Source: Lacibacter cauensis (GTDB taxonomy: Bacteria; Bacteroidota; Bacteroidia; Chitinophagales; Chitinophagaceae). From it: DNA of 64,000 bases. A model generated the notes under the pieces. It saw nothing but the letters and a program-made list of their open reading frames with translations. It did not search any database and was not told the DNA's origin. The stretch covers positions 248,001 to 312,000 of the forward strand of contig NZ_VLLE01000005.1 in assembly GCF_007830055.1 (NCBI RefSeq), in the 5' to 3' direction. Numbering within the stretch: position 1 is the stretch's first letter; each line of letters begins with the position of its first letter. This document shows, one piece after another, positions 29,329 through 37,776 of the stretch. Position numbers and translations under genes: made by a program.

Positions 29329-30078
29329 ATGCTTAAAGTGTTAACCGTTGACGACGAGCCGAAGAATTTACGAATCATAAAGGAGTTGCTGAAGGAGTAT
29401 TGTCCGCAGGTGGCCCATGTTGGCGAAGCAGACAATATTGACACCGCTTATGACCTCATTAAAGAACTGCAACCTGATCTTGTGTTGTTGGACATTGAAA
29501 TGCCGCATGGTAATGCTTTTGATTTACTTGATAAAATTATGCCGGTTAATTTCGAGATTGTTTTTGTTACAGCATTCGACTCTTACTCTTTAAAGGCATT
29601 TAAATATTCGGCGTTAGACTATTTATTAAAACCGGTTGATATTGCCGAGCTGAAGGCAGTTGTGGCACGTGCAGAATTACGAGCAGGGCAAAAGAACATG
29701 AATGAGCAGCTAAAGTTCTTAATGCAGAACATTAAACAACCTGCAGGTGGATTGCAAAAAATTGCAGTGCCAACATTTAAGGATCAGCTCGATTTTATCG
29801 ACTTTCAGTCAATTTTATATTGCGAGGCAAGTGGAGCCTATACTTATATTTTCACTGTTGACGGGCAGAAACTAATTTCTTCCAAAAGCTTGAAGGAGTA
29901 TGAAGAAATTTTGCCTGAACATACTTTTTTCCGCTTACATCATTCATACCTTATCAATCTTAATAAAGTAAAAAAATACCACAAAGGAAGGGGAGGAGAG
30001 GTAGAAATGGAAAATGGCACTTTTCTTGAGGTTGCTACCCGGCGAAAGGACGATTTTATGAGGCGGATAGGGTATTAA
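29329..30078 (+). CDS. LytTR-family response regulator
   Basis: This 249-residue protein has an N-terminal REC domain (LTVDDEPKN, phospho-acceptor Asp55 in LLDIEMPHG, and YLLKPVD with the conserved Lys). A C-terminal LytTR DNA-binding domain covers about 140-249, with ILYCEASGAYTYIF, FFRLHHSYLINLNKVKKY and LEVATRRKDDFMRR. The ATG at 29329 is chosen. A TTG at 29296 would add 11 residues of low character. It forms a cognate pair with the kinase 67 bp upstream. LytTR regulators bind two direct repeats in promoters, and no obvious target site was recognised in the window. Confidence 0.93.
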   Translation: MLKVLTVDDEPKNLRIIKELLKEYCPQVAHVGEADNIDTAYDLIKELQPDLVLLDIEMPHGNAFDLLDKIMPVNFEIVFVTAFDSYSLKAFKYSALDYLLKPVDIAELKAVVARAELRAGQKNMNEQLKFLMQNIKQPAGGLQKIAVPTFKDQLDFIDFQSILYCEASGAYTYIFTVDGQKLISSKSLKEYEEILPEHTFFRLHHSYLINLNKVKKYHKGRGGEVEMENGTFLEVATRRKDDFMRRIGY

Positions 30079-30210
30079 ATGACCTCTTTACACAGTTATA
30101 AATTTTTGCTGCACGCTTATAAGATTTGTGTTTGACCGATTAAAGTATTGTATTTATTTCGAATCCTGAGGCCGTTGCGAAAGCCGTTATGATTCCATCT
30201 ATAAGCAAAT

Positions 30211-30258
30211 GAACCCCTGTTGCAGTGAATTAATGGTACTGTCCGAGGGTTCTTTTTT
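30211..30258 (+). terminator. Terminator candidate after LytTR regulator
   Basis: GAACCC (30211-30216) pairs with GGGTTC (30247-30252), followed by six Ts. The inner sequence can extend the stem through CAGT/ACTG. It lies 130 bp after the regulator stop. Confidence 0.55.
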
Positions 30259-30277
30259 CATGTTTAGCCGTGGTTTG

Positions 30278-30285
30278 TATATTTG
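30278..30285 (+). promoter_or_regulatory. -7 box of GT2 gene
   Basis: TATATTTG is an exact TAnnTTTG match 15 bases before the ATG at 30301. A T-rich stretch (TTTT at 30255-30258) lies 19 bases upstream in the -33 position. It supports 30301, not 30283, as the start of the gene. Confidence 0.55.
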
Positions 30286-30300
30286 CCGCATAAGGCAATA

Positions 30301-31245
30301 ATGAGTTCCTCTCCTTTAATATCTGTCTGTATACCTGCCTACAAAAATGTAGTTTACCTGGAAAGATTGTTTCAATCAATCCAGTCGCAAACTTTTCAAG
30401 ACTATGAGATAATTGTAACCGACGACAGCCCCGATGCGGCTGTGGGTAATTTGGTTGAGCAGTATCAAATATCTCTGCCTATTTCTTATTACAGAAATGA
30501 AAAGCCTCTTGGTTCGCCTGCAAACTGGAATGCAGCCATTGTACATGCAAAAGGCAGCTGGATAAAAATTATGCACGACGACGATTGGTTTGCAGATGAG
30601 CATAGCCTTGCAGTATTTGCCGATGCAACAACACAAACAAAAGCAGCATTTATTTTTAGCGGGTTTGTAAATGTGCAACTTGAATCTGGAGCTGAGCAAT
30701 CGTTTGTAATCAATAAAAGGCATGAGCAGATGTTAAGGCAAAATCCATTGTACCTGTTTCGTGAAAATTATATCGGTCACCCGAGTACAACACTTATCAA
30801 AAATGAATTAAAGCAGTGGTTTGATGAATCTGTTAAATGGGTAGTTGATTTCGAATTTTACATTCGAAATCTTCAGACTCATGATTTTTACGCTATTAAA
30901 CAGCCATTGATAAAAATTGGTATCGGGTCTGAGCAGATAACAACAGCTTCATTTCGGAAAAGGGAAGTTGAGTTGCCTGAAAATATATACCTGCTCAACA
31001 AACTGGGTACGCATTGCCTCAACAATATTTTTGTTTATGATTATTACTGGCGCTTAATGCGCAATCTATATATTAACGATGTTGAAGAGCTGAAGGAATA
31101 TGTGGCTTTAGAACAAGTGCCTTTTGTTTTAAAAAGTATGATCGGGTGGCAGCACAAACTTGGTATTAAGGCATTAAAAAAATACGGTGCATACTCAAAA
31201 ATAAGTATGACTATGCATTACATGTTGTTTAGATTCAGAAGCTAG
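30301..31245 (+). CDS. GT2 family glycosyltransferase
   Basis: This 314-residue protein starts MSSSPLISVCIPAYKN, the standard GT-A nucleotide-sugar-binding N-terminus. TDDSPD and the metal-binding HDDDWF motif (the DXD equivalent, around residue 98) follow, as does an acceptor-domain segment NYIGHPSTTLIKN. No transmembrane helix is evident. It should transfer a sugar from a nucleotide donor during synthesis of a surface polysaccharide or glycoprotein glycan. It opens a 12-kb region of glycan-related genes. Its stop lies only 3 bp from the stop of the convergent T9SS protein, so no space is left for a terminator between them. The donor and acceptor are unknown. Confidence 0.88.
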   Translation: MSSSPLISVCIPAYKNVVYLERLFQSIQSQTFQDYEIIVTDDSPDAAVGNLVEQYQISLPISYYRNEKPLGSPANWNAAIVHAKGSWIKIMHDDDWFADEHSLAVFADATTQTKAAFIFSGFVNVQLESGAEQSFVINKRHEQMLRQNPLYLFRENYIGHPSTTLIKNELKQWFDESVKWVVDFEFYIRNLQTHDFYAIKQPLIKIGIGSEQITTASFRKREVELPENIYLLNKLGTHCLNNIFVYDYYWRLMRNLYINDVEELKEYVALEQVPFVLKSMIGWQHKLGIKALKKYGAYSKISMTMHYMLFRFRS

Positions 31246-31248
31246 TAA

Positions 31249-34200
31249 CTATCTGATAAGATTAATAAAACCTTTTCTGTTTATTTCTCCGCAGCCGTTT
31301 ATTGCACGTATCTGGTAAATATAAACACCTGGTGGTTGCTGTAATCCGTTAAATGTTCCATCCCAGCATTTTTGGCTGTTATTTGAAGAAAAAATCTTTT
31401 GCCCCCAGCGATTGTAAATTGAAAATTCGGTTAACTCCACAAACCCCCAATGACTAATTCCAAAACAATCATTCACACCATCGCTATTCGGAGTAAATGA
31501 GTTTGCAATAAATAACTTTTGTGCAATGTTATCGGAAATAATAACTTTCATAGTGTCAGTTGAATAACAACCAATGTTATCGGTTCCTTTTACAATAAAG
31601 TCGGTTGTTAATGAAACAGTTGCCACTGGGTTCGCAATGAATGCATTATCCAAAAAAGAGCCGGGGCTCCAGATATAGTTATTTGCTCCGGTTGCTTTTA
31701 ATTGAATGGTAGATATGCCACATCGCTCAATATCTTCTCCGGCATTAATTACCGGCAATGCATTAACTGTTATTGCCTCAGAATCAAGACTGCGGCAACC
31801 TTTGTCTGTAATATATTCATATTTTATAAAATGCTTACCTGCTCCGGCAAGTGTGGGGTTAAAGAGGTTAGGTGTTATCACTCCTGTGCCCCAATAGAAA
31901 CCTGCGCCTGCCAAACCATTTGCTTCAGTTGCCTGATTAATAGTAATGGTTGTATCAATTAGACAAGTTGGAGTATAAGGTATAAAAAACGATTTCGGTT
32001 TTTTGTTAACGGTAAGAGTAGCAGATGGGTTTGTGAAGCCAGAAATCCGGGTGCAATTGTTGCCGTTGTTTTCTTTTAGCTCTGTAATGAAGTATGTTTT
32101 AGTAATGGTATTTGTGGTATTTGGAATAGCAAATTTATCGTTGTTGTTTAAATTGCTGATTGTATAAGTTGTTGTTCCGTCTGTAATTTTTATTGCAAAA
32201 GGTGCGGATCCTGCCGTTGCAGTAAATCGAAGAAAAGATGAGTCTCCTTCACATCCTTCTGCATCTGTTATTCCTCCCTGCGGTAGTGCTTTAAAAGTTA
32301 TGGAAGCATTGTTGTTTATTGTGTTTAAACAGTTTCTGTTGTCTGTTATGCTAACCAAAGTAATGGAAGAGTTGTTGTTAATCGCTTCAGCACAGAGGAA
32401 GCCAGTATTATTCGAAAGGTTCGATTGGGTATAATTCTTTCCATTAACATTATAAACAATGCTAAAAGGGCTGCTTGCTGAAGTTGATGTAAATGTAATA
32501 TTAGGCTTTTGACCCGGGCACACAGTTTCCACTGCTAAATTGCCCGTTGGCAAAGCAGTTGATGTTACAGTGAGAAGGTTTGTTATTACACGACATGAAG
32601 GAGAATTGATATTGGATCCATTGGCATAGAGAAGCCTGAACTTGTAAGTTTTATTTATGCCAGCTATCGGCATTGTATAATTAATTTGTATTGCATTGCT
32701 GTTAGGAATAGTTGTCCATGTAACAGCGTTGTCGGTACTAACCTGCCATAAATACGACGGAGAATTGTAGCCTGTACTCAGCAAACTCCCGTATAGAGTT
32801 ACAGCAGATCCTTCACAAACAGAAACAGAATCAATTTGAGCTGAAGCATTTAATGAGCTTTTTATTGTTGGTCCACATGGGCGAAAGCTAATGTCGTCTA
32901 AAGCAAGATCGTTTCCAGGTTGTGCATTTCCTCCAACACTGTTATTAATGATTTTTACAACAACTGTTGTTTCGCTAATACCAGTGGTGAAAAATAAACC
33001 GAATCTGTTCCAGGTGAAAGTCGCAGTTTCTGCAATGGGGCCGGTATTATAAAGAGCGAGCAAAGTGCCATCTGTTTTTTCAATTCTGAACGTAAGATCA
33101 GGATCAACTCCGTTTAGTACAGCCGGGTTTAAACAGTTTGCTACCCATGCAGAAAATTCATAGGTTGTTTCTCCACAAAGATTTGTGATTACTTGTTTGT
33201 AAAATTCCTGCCCAGCTGTTTGTTGCGAATTGTAGAAAGCCATATAGCCATTTGTATCTCCACTGGTATGATCAGACAGGCCTGAAAACCATGCACTGTT
33301 GTTTGGGATGTTATTGGTTATTGTATACTCTCCATCAATAGGCGTTGGAGTTGCAGGGTTGCCTGTTACCGATACATAGGTATGCGTAGTTGAAGCTCCG
33401 CTAACAATGGAAGAAAGAGGCGCTGCCGGGTTGCTGCCGCTTCCAAAGTCAACTTGTACTACTGGTGCACCTAAGCTTCCTGTACAAAACTGAGGCGGTG
33501 TTGTTACACAATTAACTAACGGGAAGTTATTACAAGCGGTATTAGTTGCATTAATTGTTGCATTTCCTTTTATAATTCCGTTCCATGCCGGATTACCTTG
33601 TTTGTTTAATAAATTATCAAAAACATAATAAGCTAATAATCCTGTTTGAGTAGTTGGAGAGGGCAGTGAAGTGTTAACATAAGTTTGAAGTTGAGTCTGT
33701 GTTCTTGCTACATTCCATATGCGCACTTCGTTGATATATCCTGTTAAATTCTCTGGTAATCCTGGAAGAAAAGGAGCAAAATCACCAATAGTTGTAATAT
33801 GATTATTTTGAATGAGATTACCAGTTGCTGCAACTTGCGTAACAAGAAATCCATTTCTATAGAATTTCAGAGTGGTGCCATCGTATACCATTGCAACATG
33901 GTATGTTTTGTTTAGTTCTAAAGCACAGGGAGGCAGCGGGGTAATGAAATATCCGTTGGTTGTGGTTATTTCTGCACTAAGGGGACGTAACAAATAGTTA
34001 CAGTCTGTAGGGTCTTGATGTTTTGAAACAATATCGCCTGCGTACACATAAGCACCCGAGTATGGGGCCGTACGATTAAAGACAGCTTCAACCGTAAGTT
34101 TGTTGCCGGTAATATCCAAATCGCCTATCTGGACAGCATCAAATTGTGCATTTGTTTTGAGCCAGTTATCACAAGCTAATGTTTGTGCTGAAGTAGTTGT

Positions 34201-34281
34201 TTGCTTTTTGCTATTTGATTGGGCTAGTGAGGAAAGGCTCAAAGCGAATAACAAAAGGATGACTAACGTATTTTTTTTCAT
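31249..34281 (-). CDS. Secreted LamG-domain protein with T9SS type B (gliding motility-associated) C-terminal domain
   Basis: This 1010-residue protein has a signal peptide ending near SLAQ (residue 21). A LamG/concanavalin-like domain covers about residues 45-260 (LTVEAVFNRTAPYSG, VYDGTTLKFYRNGFLV, INEVRIWNVARTQ). A second beta-sandwich at about 270-470 ends in LALDDISFRPCGP. Several Ig/PKD-like repeats and a SSLNASAQIDSVSVCEG segment precede the C-terminal signal at about 920-1010. That region has SFTPNSDGVNDCFGI, FSIYNRWGQKIFSS, WDGTFNG and GVYIYQIRA, the type B T9SS sorting domain. The protein is therefore predicted to be exported by the type IX system and stay on, or leave, the cell surface as an adhesin-like or glycan-binding protein. 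It sits inside the glycosyltransferase region, transcribed oppositely. Confidence 0.9.
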   Translation of the reverse strand: MKKNTLVILLLFALSLSSLAQSNSKKQTTTSAQTLACDNWLKTNAQFDAVQIGDLDITGNKLTVEAVFNRTAPYSGAYVYAGDIVSKHQDPTDCNYLLRPLSAEITTTNGYFITPLPPCALELNKTYHVAMVYDGTTLKFYRNGFLVTQVAATGNLIQNNHITTIGDFAPFLPGLPENLTGYINEVRIWNVARTQTQLQTYVNTSLPSPTTQTGLLAYYVFDNLLNKQGNPAWNGIIKGNATINATNTACNNFPLVNCVTTPPQFCTGSLGAPVVQVDFGSGSNPAAPLSSIVSGASTTHTYVSVTGNPATPTPIDGEYTITNNIPNNSAWFSGLSDHTSGDTNGYMAFYNSQQTAGQEFYKQVITNLCGETTYEFSAWVANCLNPAVLNGVDPDLTFRIEKTDGTLLALYNTGPIAETATFTWNRFGLFFTTGISETTVVVKIINNSVGGNAQPGNDLALDDISFRPCGPTIKSSLNASAQIDSVSVCEGSAVTLYGSLLSTGYNSPSYLWQVSTDNAVTWTTIPNSNAIQINYTMPIAGINKTYKFRLLYANGSNINSPSCRVITNLLTVTSTALPTGNLAVETVCPGQKPNITFTSTSASSPFSIVYNVNGKNYTQSNLSNNTGFLCAEAINNNSSITLVSITDNRNCLNTINNNASITFKALPQGGITDAEGCEGDSSFLRFTATAGSAPFAIKITDGTTTYTISNLNNNDKFAIPNTTNTITKTYFITELKENNGNNCTRISGFTNPSATLTVNKKPKSFFIPYTPTCLIDTTITINQATEANGLAGAGFYWGTGVITPNLFNPTLAGAGKHFIKYEYITDKGCRSLDSEAITVNALPVINAGEDIERCGISTIQLKATGANNYIWSPGSFLDNAFIANPVATVSLTTDFIVKGTDNIGCYSTDTMKVIISDNIAQKLFIANSFTPNSDGVNDCFGISHWGFVELTEFSIYNRWGQKIFSSNNSQKCWDGTFNGLQQPPGVYIYQIRAINGCGEINRKGFINLIR

Positions 34282-34422
34282 AAGTAGAACAGCTCAGGAA
34301 TGGTATTAAAATCAGCCGATTTACCACTGAATTTGCTACAAAATAAATAAGAAAAGCCTGTAATTGATTTAATTGCGCAACATATTTCAGAATTTCTGAC
34401 CTTAGCTGCCAAATATTTACAA

Positions 34423-35199
34423 ATGAACGATTTGGAACAGTATTTCCGGCAAAACGACAAGCGGTTGATTATGAAATGGCCTCATTATTTCGAGATTTAT
34501 GAGCGTTATTTCAGCCGTTACCGGAATAAAGAAATTGTGATATTGGAAATTGGTGTTGCAAACGGTGGTAGTTTACAAATGTGGCGATCGTATTTTGGGC
34601 CGAAGGCAAAAATTTATGGCGTAGACATTGATCCAAGGTGCAAGGAACTGGAAGAAGAGAATATTGAAATTTTTATTGGTTCACAATCTGATCGAAAATT
34701 CCTTCGTGATCTGAAAAGTAAACTTCCACAGGTTGATATTCTGATTGACGACGGTGGACATTCTATGCAGCAGCAGATTGTTACATTTGAAGAGTTGTTT
34801 GATATTGTTAAACCTGACGGTGTTTATCTTTGCGAAGATCTTCATACATCCTACTGGTTAACTTATGGCGGTGGGTATAACCGGAGAGGTACTTACATCG
34901 AATATTCCAAAAAGTTTATTGATTGGTTAAATGCCTGGCATTCTGAACAAAATGGGTTGCAAGTGAATGAGTTTACGCAAACAGTCAATGCAATTCACTA
35001 CTACGACAGCATGATTATTATTGAGAAACGACTACGCAGCAAACCATTCGCTGAAAAGACAGGACATTTATTTTTGGTTGACGAACCAAGGCCGGTTTCT
35101 CCATTTAAAAAATTTTGGGGAACTGTTAAATTTACAGGGCTTTCAGTAATTAATAAATGTTTGCGATACTTTAATCTTGCAAGTTTTCATTGGAAGTAA
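34423..35199 (+). CDS. Class I SAM-dependent methyltransferase (glycan/natural-product O-methyltransferase-like)
   Basis: This 258-residue protein has a Rossmann SAM-binding motif I at about residue 39 (ILEIGVANGGSLQMW), then KIYGVDID with the acidic ribose-binding residue, and DILIDDGGHSMQQQ as motif IV, plus a conserved VYLCEDLHTSYW block. These segments resemble the macrocin-O-methyltransferase/cephalosporin-hydroxylase-like group, often found in sugar-modifying clusters. It likely methylates a sugar of the surface glycan made by neighbouring transferases. It is divergent from the T9SS protein gene with 141 AT-rich bp in between, where no clear -7 box was seen. The exact substrate is unknown. 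Confidence 0.82.
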   Translation: MNDLEQYFRQNDKRLIMKWPHYFEIYERYFSRYRNKEIVILEIGVANGGSLQMWRSYFGPKAKIYGVDIDPRCKELEEENIEIFIGSQSDRKFLRDLKSKLPQVDILIDDGGHSMQQQIVTFEELFDIVKPDGVYLCEDLHTSYWLTYGGGYNRRGTYIEYSKKFIDWLNAWHSEQNGLQVNEFTQTVNAIHYYDSMIIIEKRLRSKPFAEKTGHLFLVDEPRPVSPFKKFWGTVKFTGLSVINKCLRYFNLASFHWK

Positions 35200-35247
35200 A
35201 TGTGCGGTAGAGATTGACTGGATCTACTTATTAATCAGAAATAGGAT

Positions 35248-36081
35248 ATGAGATTAGCAGCAGCTGTGGTATTGTTTCACCCCGACGAAACTGTTGTTTC
35301 CAATATTCAATCATACAATGCATTTGTAGATGTTGTGATAGCTGTAGATAACTCCGTTACTAAAAATAATGAAGTTGTTAAGTCATTACAGGGAATAGAG
35401 AATCTTGTGTACTTACCTAACGAAAAGAATCTCGGGATTGCTGCTGCTCTTAACCTAGCAGCAAAGCATAGCTCTGAACAAGGATTTACCTGGTTGTTAA
35501 CTATGGATCAGGATTCATCGTTTGATAGTAAAGAATTTAAGTTATATAAACAGCAAGTATTAGATATTATCATAAACGAGTCGAAAATTGGATTAATCTG
35601 TCCTTCTGAAGTAAAAAAAAGTGAGAGTTTGCAAATAACGGAACCTGCCTTTCGTATTACTTCCGGTACGTGGATTAATCTTCATGTGTGGCAGCAGGTT
35701 CATGGTTTTGATGAACAATTGTTTATAGATGAAGTAGATAAAGATTTGTCATGTAAAGTTTTTCTGGCAGGCTTCAGGCTTATTGGTTTCGACAATGTTT
35801 TGATGAAGCACAAACTTGGTACAAAAAAAAATACAGGATTTTTGAAATTGTTTTTTGTAAAAGAACGTACAGTGCATAGCCCGTTCCGGCTTTACTATAT
35901 GGTGCGAAATTACCTTGTTGTACGAAAACGATACGGAAAGTACTTTCCAGATATTTTTAAAAAAAGGGATCATGATTTTATGATTATGCTAAAGAATAAT
36001 ATATTTTTTTGTGGTAATTTTTTTTCTGCAGTTTTCCAGGCTGCAAAAGGTTTTGTTCATTATAAACGCAATAAGTTCTAG
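35248..36081 (+). CDS. GT2 family glycosyltransferase, rhamnosyltransferase-like
   Basis: This 277-residue protein begins MRLAAAVVLFHPDE, followed by VIAVDNS, EKNLGIAAALNLAA and WLLTMDQDSSF, the pattern of rhamnosyltransferase/galactofuranosyltransferase-like GT2 enzymes. The DQDSS motif replaces the canonical DXD. Glu and Asp in FIDEVDKDLSCKV form the ED(E)xD acceptor motif. The C-terminus (YYMVRNYLVVRKRYG) is a typical membrane-associating helix of this group. The stop codon TAG overlaps the GTG start of the next gene by one base, indicating translational coupling. The donor sugar is inferred only from family resemblance. Confidence 0.85.
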   Translation: MRLAAAVVLFHPDETVVSNIQSYNAFVDVVIAVDNSVTKNNEVVKSLQGIENLVYLPNEKNLGIAAALNLAAKHSSEQGFTWLLTMDQDSSFDSKEFKLYKQQVLDIIINESKIGLICPSEVKKSESLQITEPAFRITSGTWINLHVWQQVHGFDEQLFIDEVDKDLSCKVFLAGFRLIGFDNVLMKHKLGTKKNTGFLKLFFVKERTVHSPFRLYYMVRNYLVVRKRYGKYFPDIFKKRDHDFMIMLKNNIFFCGNFFSAVFQAAKGFVHYKRNKF

Positions 36082-36926
36082 TGAGTAACAACTACGATCT
36101 GGCAGTAGCATGGCGCATATATCCCGGTGTTTCTAAAACCCCGATTATTTTCCCGAATAGCAAATTTCAGCTGGTGAAAACCTGTCTGCAGTCCTTTCTT
36201 TTATCAGCAGAAGGATTGCTTGTTCGGTACTTTTTTATTCTGGACGGATGCCCGCCTTCGTACAACGAACTTATTCAATCAATGTTTCCTGCAGCTGATA
36301 CAACCATTATTGAAACGCAATCGATCGGTAACTGGGCAACTTTCAACAAACAAATTGAAATACTGTTGCAACAAACAGATGCCGAGGCGGTATATTTTGC
36401 AGAAGATGATTATTTATACAGACCCGGGAAGTTTAAGAAAATGCTTGGTATGTTGCACAATGGAACAGATGTTGATTTTTTAAGTTGCTATGTGCACATG
36501 GATACCTTTACGCATCCTATTCATCGTCATAAGAAGGAAGAGCGAATGCTTGATGACCAACTTTGGAAAACAGATAGCTCAACTTGTTTAACCTTTCTCA
36601 CCACCAAACAAACACTGTTTGAGACTCAAAATGTGTTGCTTACTTATGCAAAGGGGAATAATGATTGTGCTGTTTGGCTGGTATTAACCAAAACATTTGT
36701 TTTAAATCCTTTCGCCTATGTCCGCTTCTTTTTTATGAGCAAAGAGAGTTTTAATATTCTGAAAATGGCGGTGAAATACAGTTTCCGTCATTTTTTTTCA
36801 CGCAAGAAATACAAACTCTGGATTCCGTACCCTGCTATCGGAACACATTTAGAAAAGGATCTTGTGAGTCCGGAAGTTGATTGGGTCGAATTGAGTAAAT
36901 GTATAAATGAAAATTGGGAAAACTAA
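36081..36926 (+). CDS. Putative glycosyltransferase (GT2-like GT-A fold)
   Basis: This 281-residue protein starts at GTG (36081), sharing its first base with the preceding stop. The N-terminus YDLAVAWRIYPGVSK is unusual for GT2. The central FILDGCPPSY, IGNWATFNKQIEILL and VYFAEDDYLYRPGKF (EDDY as metal-binding motif) indicate a GT-A nucleotide-diphospho-sugar transferase fold. The basic, aromatic C-terminus suggests membrane association. I do not recognise a specific family. The position between a GT2 and an FkbM methyltransferase supports a role in the same glycan. A GTG start with one-base overlap implies its level is tied to the upstream gene. Confidence 0.75.
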   Translation: MSNNYDLAVAWRIYPGVSKTPIIFPNSKFQLVKTCLQSFLLSAEGLLVRYFFILDGCPPSYNELIQSMFPAADTTIIETQSIGNWATFNKQIEILLQQTDAEAVYFAEDDYLYRPGKFKKMLGMLHNGTDVDFLSCYVHMDTFTHPIHRHKKEERMLDDQLWKTDSSTCLTFLTTKQTLFETQNVLLTYAKGNNDCAVWLVLTKTFVLNPFAYVRFFFMSKESFNILKMAVKYSFRHFFSRKKYKLWIPYPAIGTHLEKDLVSPEVDWVELSKCINENWEN

Positions 36927-36951
36927 TTTTATAGCAACTAGCCGTTCCTGT

Positions 36952-36959
36952 TATATTTG
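36952..36959 (+). promoter_or_regulatory. -7 box of FkbM methyltransferase gene
   Basis: TATATTTG is an exact TAnnTTTG match 30 bases before the ATG at 36990. TTTT at 36927-36930 lies 21 bases upstream in the -33 region. Confidence 0.5.
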
Positions 36960-36989
36960 TCAATAATCCTAACGTAATACTATTTTGAA

Positions 36990-37718
36990 ATGATGCTTTT
37001 CAAACTTATATGGAGAAGATTTTTAAAGGGTTACCAAAACTCCAGACTTCATTATTTAGTAAGCAAATGTTTGCATGCTTTACAGTTTGAGGGTTTCATT
37101 ATCACATATTCTCAGTTTGGTGAAGATATGATACTGGAAAATTATTTTCGTGGACGGAAAAATGGCTTCTATGTTGACATAGGAGCAAACAGGCCAATAC
37201 AAGGAAGCAATACTTTTAAGTTATATCTTAATGGCTGGAAAGGGATTAATGTGGATGGTAATAAAAAACTTATTGATCAGTTTAAAAAGGTAAGGAAAAG
37301 AGATGTGAGTCTATGTGAGATTGTTTCGAATAATAAAGAACAGGTTAAATTTTTTGTTTCTGATGATGATCGTGTATCAACTGTGTCGAGAGAGTTTAAA
37401 GAATGGATCAAAGAACACAGGTCATATGATCATGAAGTAGTAATGCTGCCAATGTCGCTTGAAGAAATACTTGACGAACATCTTCCTGTATCTCAGAAAA
37501 TTGATTTTCTTTCAATAGACGTTGAAGGACATGATTACGAGGTTTTAATATCAAATAATTTTGAGAAGTATAAACCCGAAGTTATTTGTATAGAAGACCA
37601 TAGTTTTTCGTTTTCTGATATAACTTCAAGCGCAATTTGTCGCTATTTGATGCAAAAGCAATACGAGTTGCAGGGGTATGCTTATCCTAATCTTTTTTTT
37701 AAAAGAAATGGAAATTGA
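36990..37718 (+). CDS. FkbM family SAM-dependent methyltransferase
   Basis: This 242-residue protein has the FkbM pattern: YSQFGEDMILENYF, GFYVDIGANRPIQGSNT (SAM-binding motif I, about residue 53), WKGINVDGNKKLI, then KIDFLSIDVEGHDYEVL, in which DVEGxD is the family hallmark, and VICIEDHS. FkbM enzymes methylate hydroxyls of sugars or polyketides, and in polysaccharide clusters they usually cap glycans. It has its own promoter candidate and is 58 bp upstream of a GT4 gene. An in-frame ATG one codon downstream (MLFK) is an equally possible start. Confidence 0.88.
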   Translation: MMLFKLIWRRFLKGYQNSRLHYLVSKCLHALQFEGFIITYSQFGEDMILENYFRGRKNGFYVDIGANRPIQGSNTFKLYLNGWKGINVDGNKKLIDQFKKVRKRDVSLCEIVSNNKEQVKFFVSDDDRVSTVSREFKEWIKEHRSYDHEVVMLPMSLEEILDEHLPVSQKIDFLSIDVEGHDYEVLISNNFEKYKPEVICIEDHSFSFSDITSSAICRYLMQKQYELQGYAYPNLFFKRNGN

Positions 37719-37776
37719 GTTGATTGCTTATTTTTTTAGTTGGTAATATTTTAAAGCGAATTAATTAATCTCTTAT

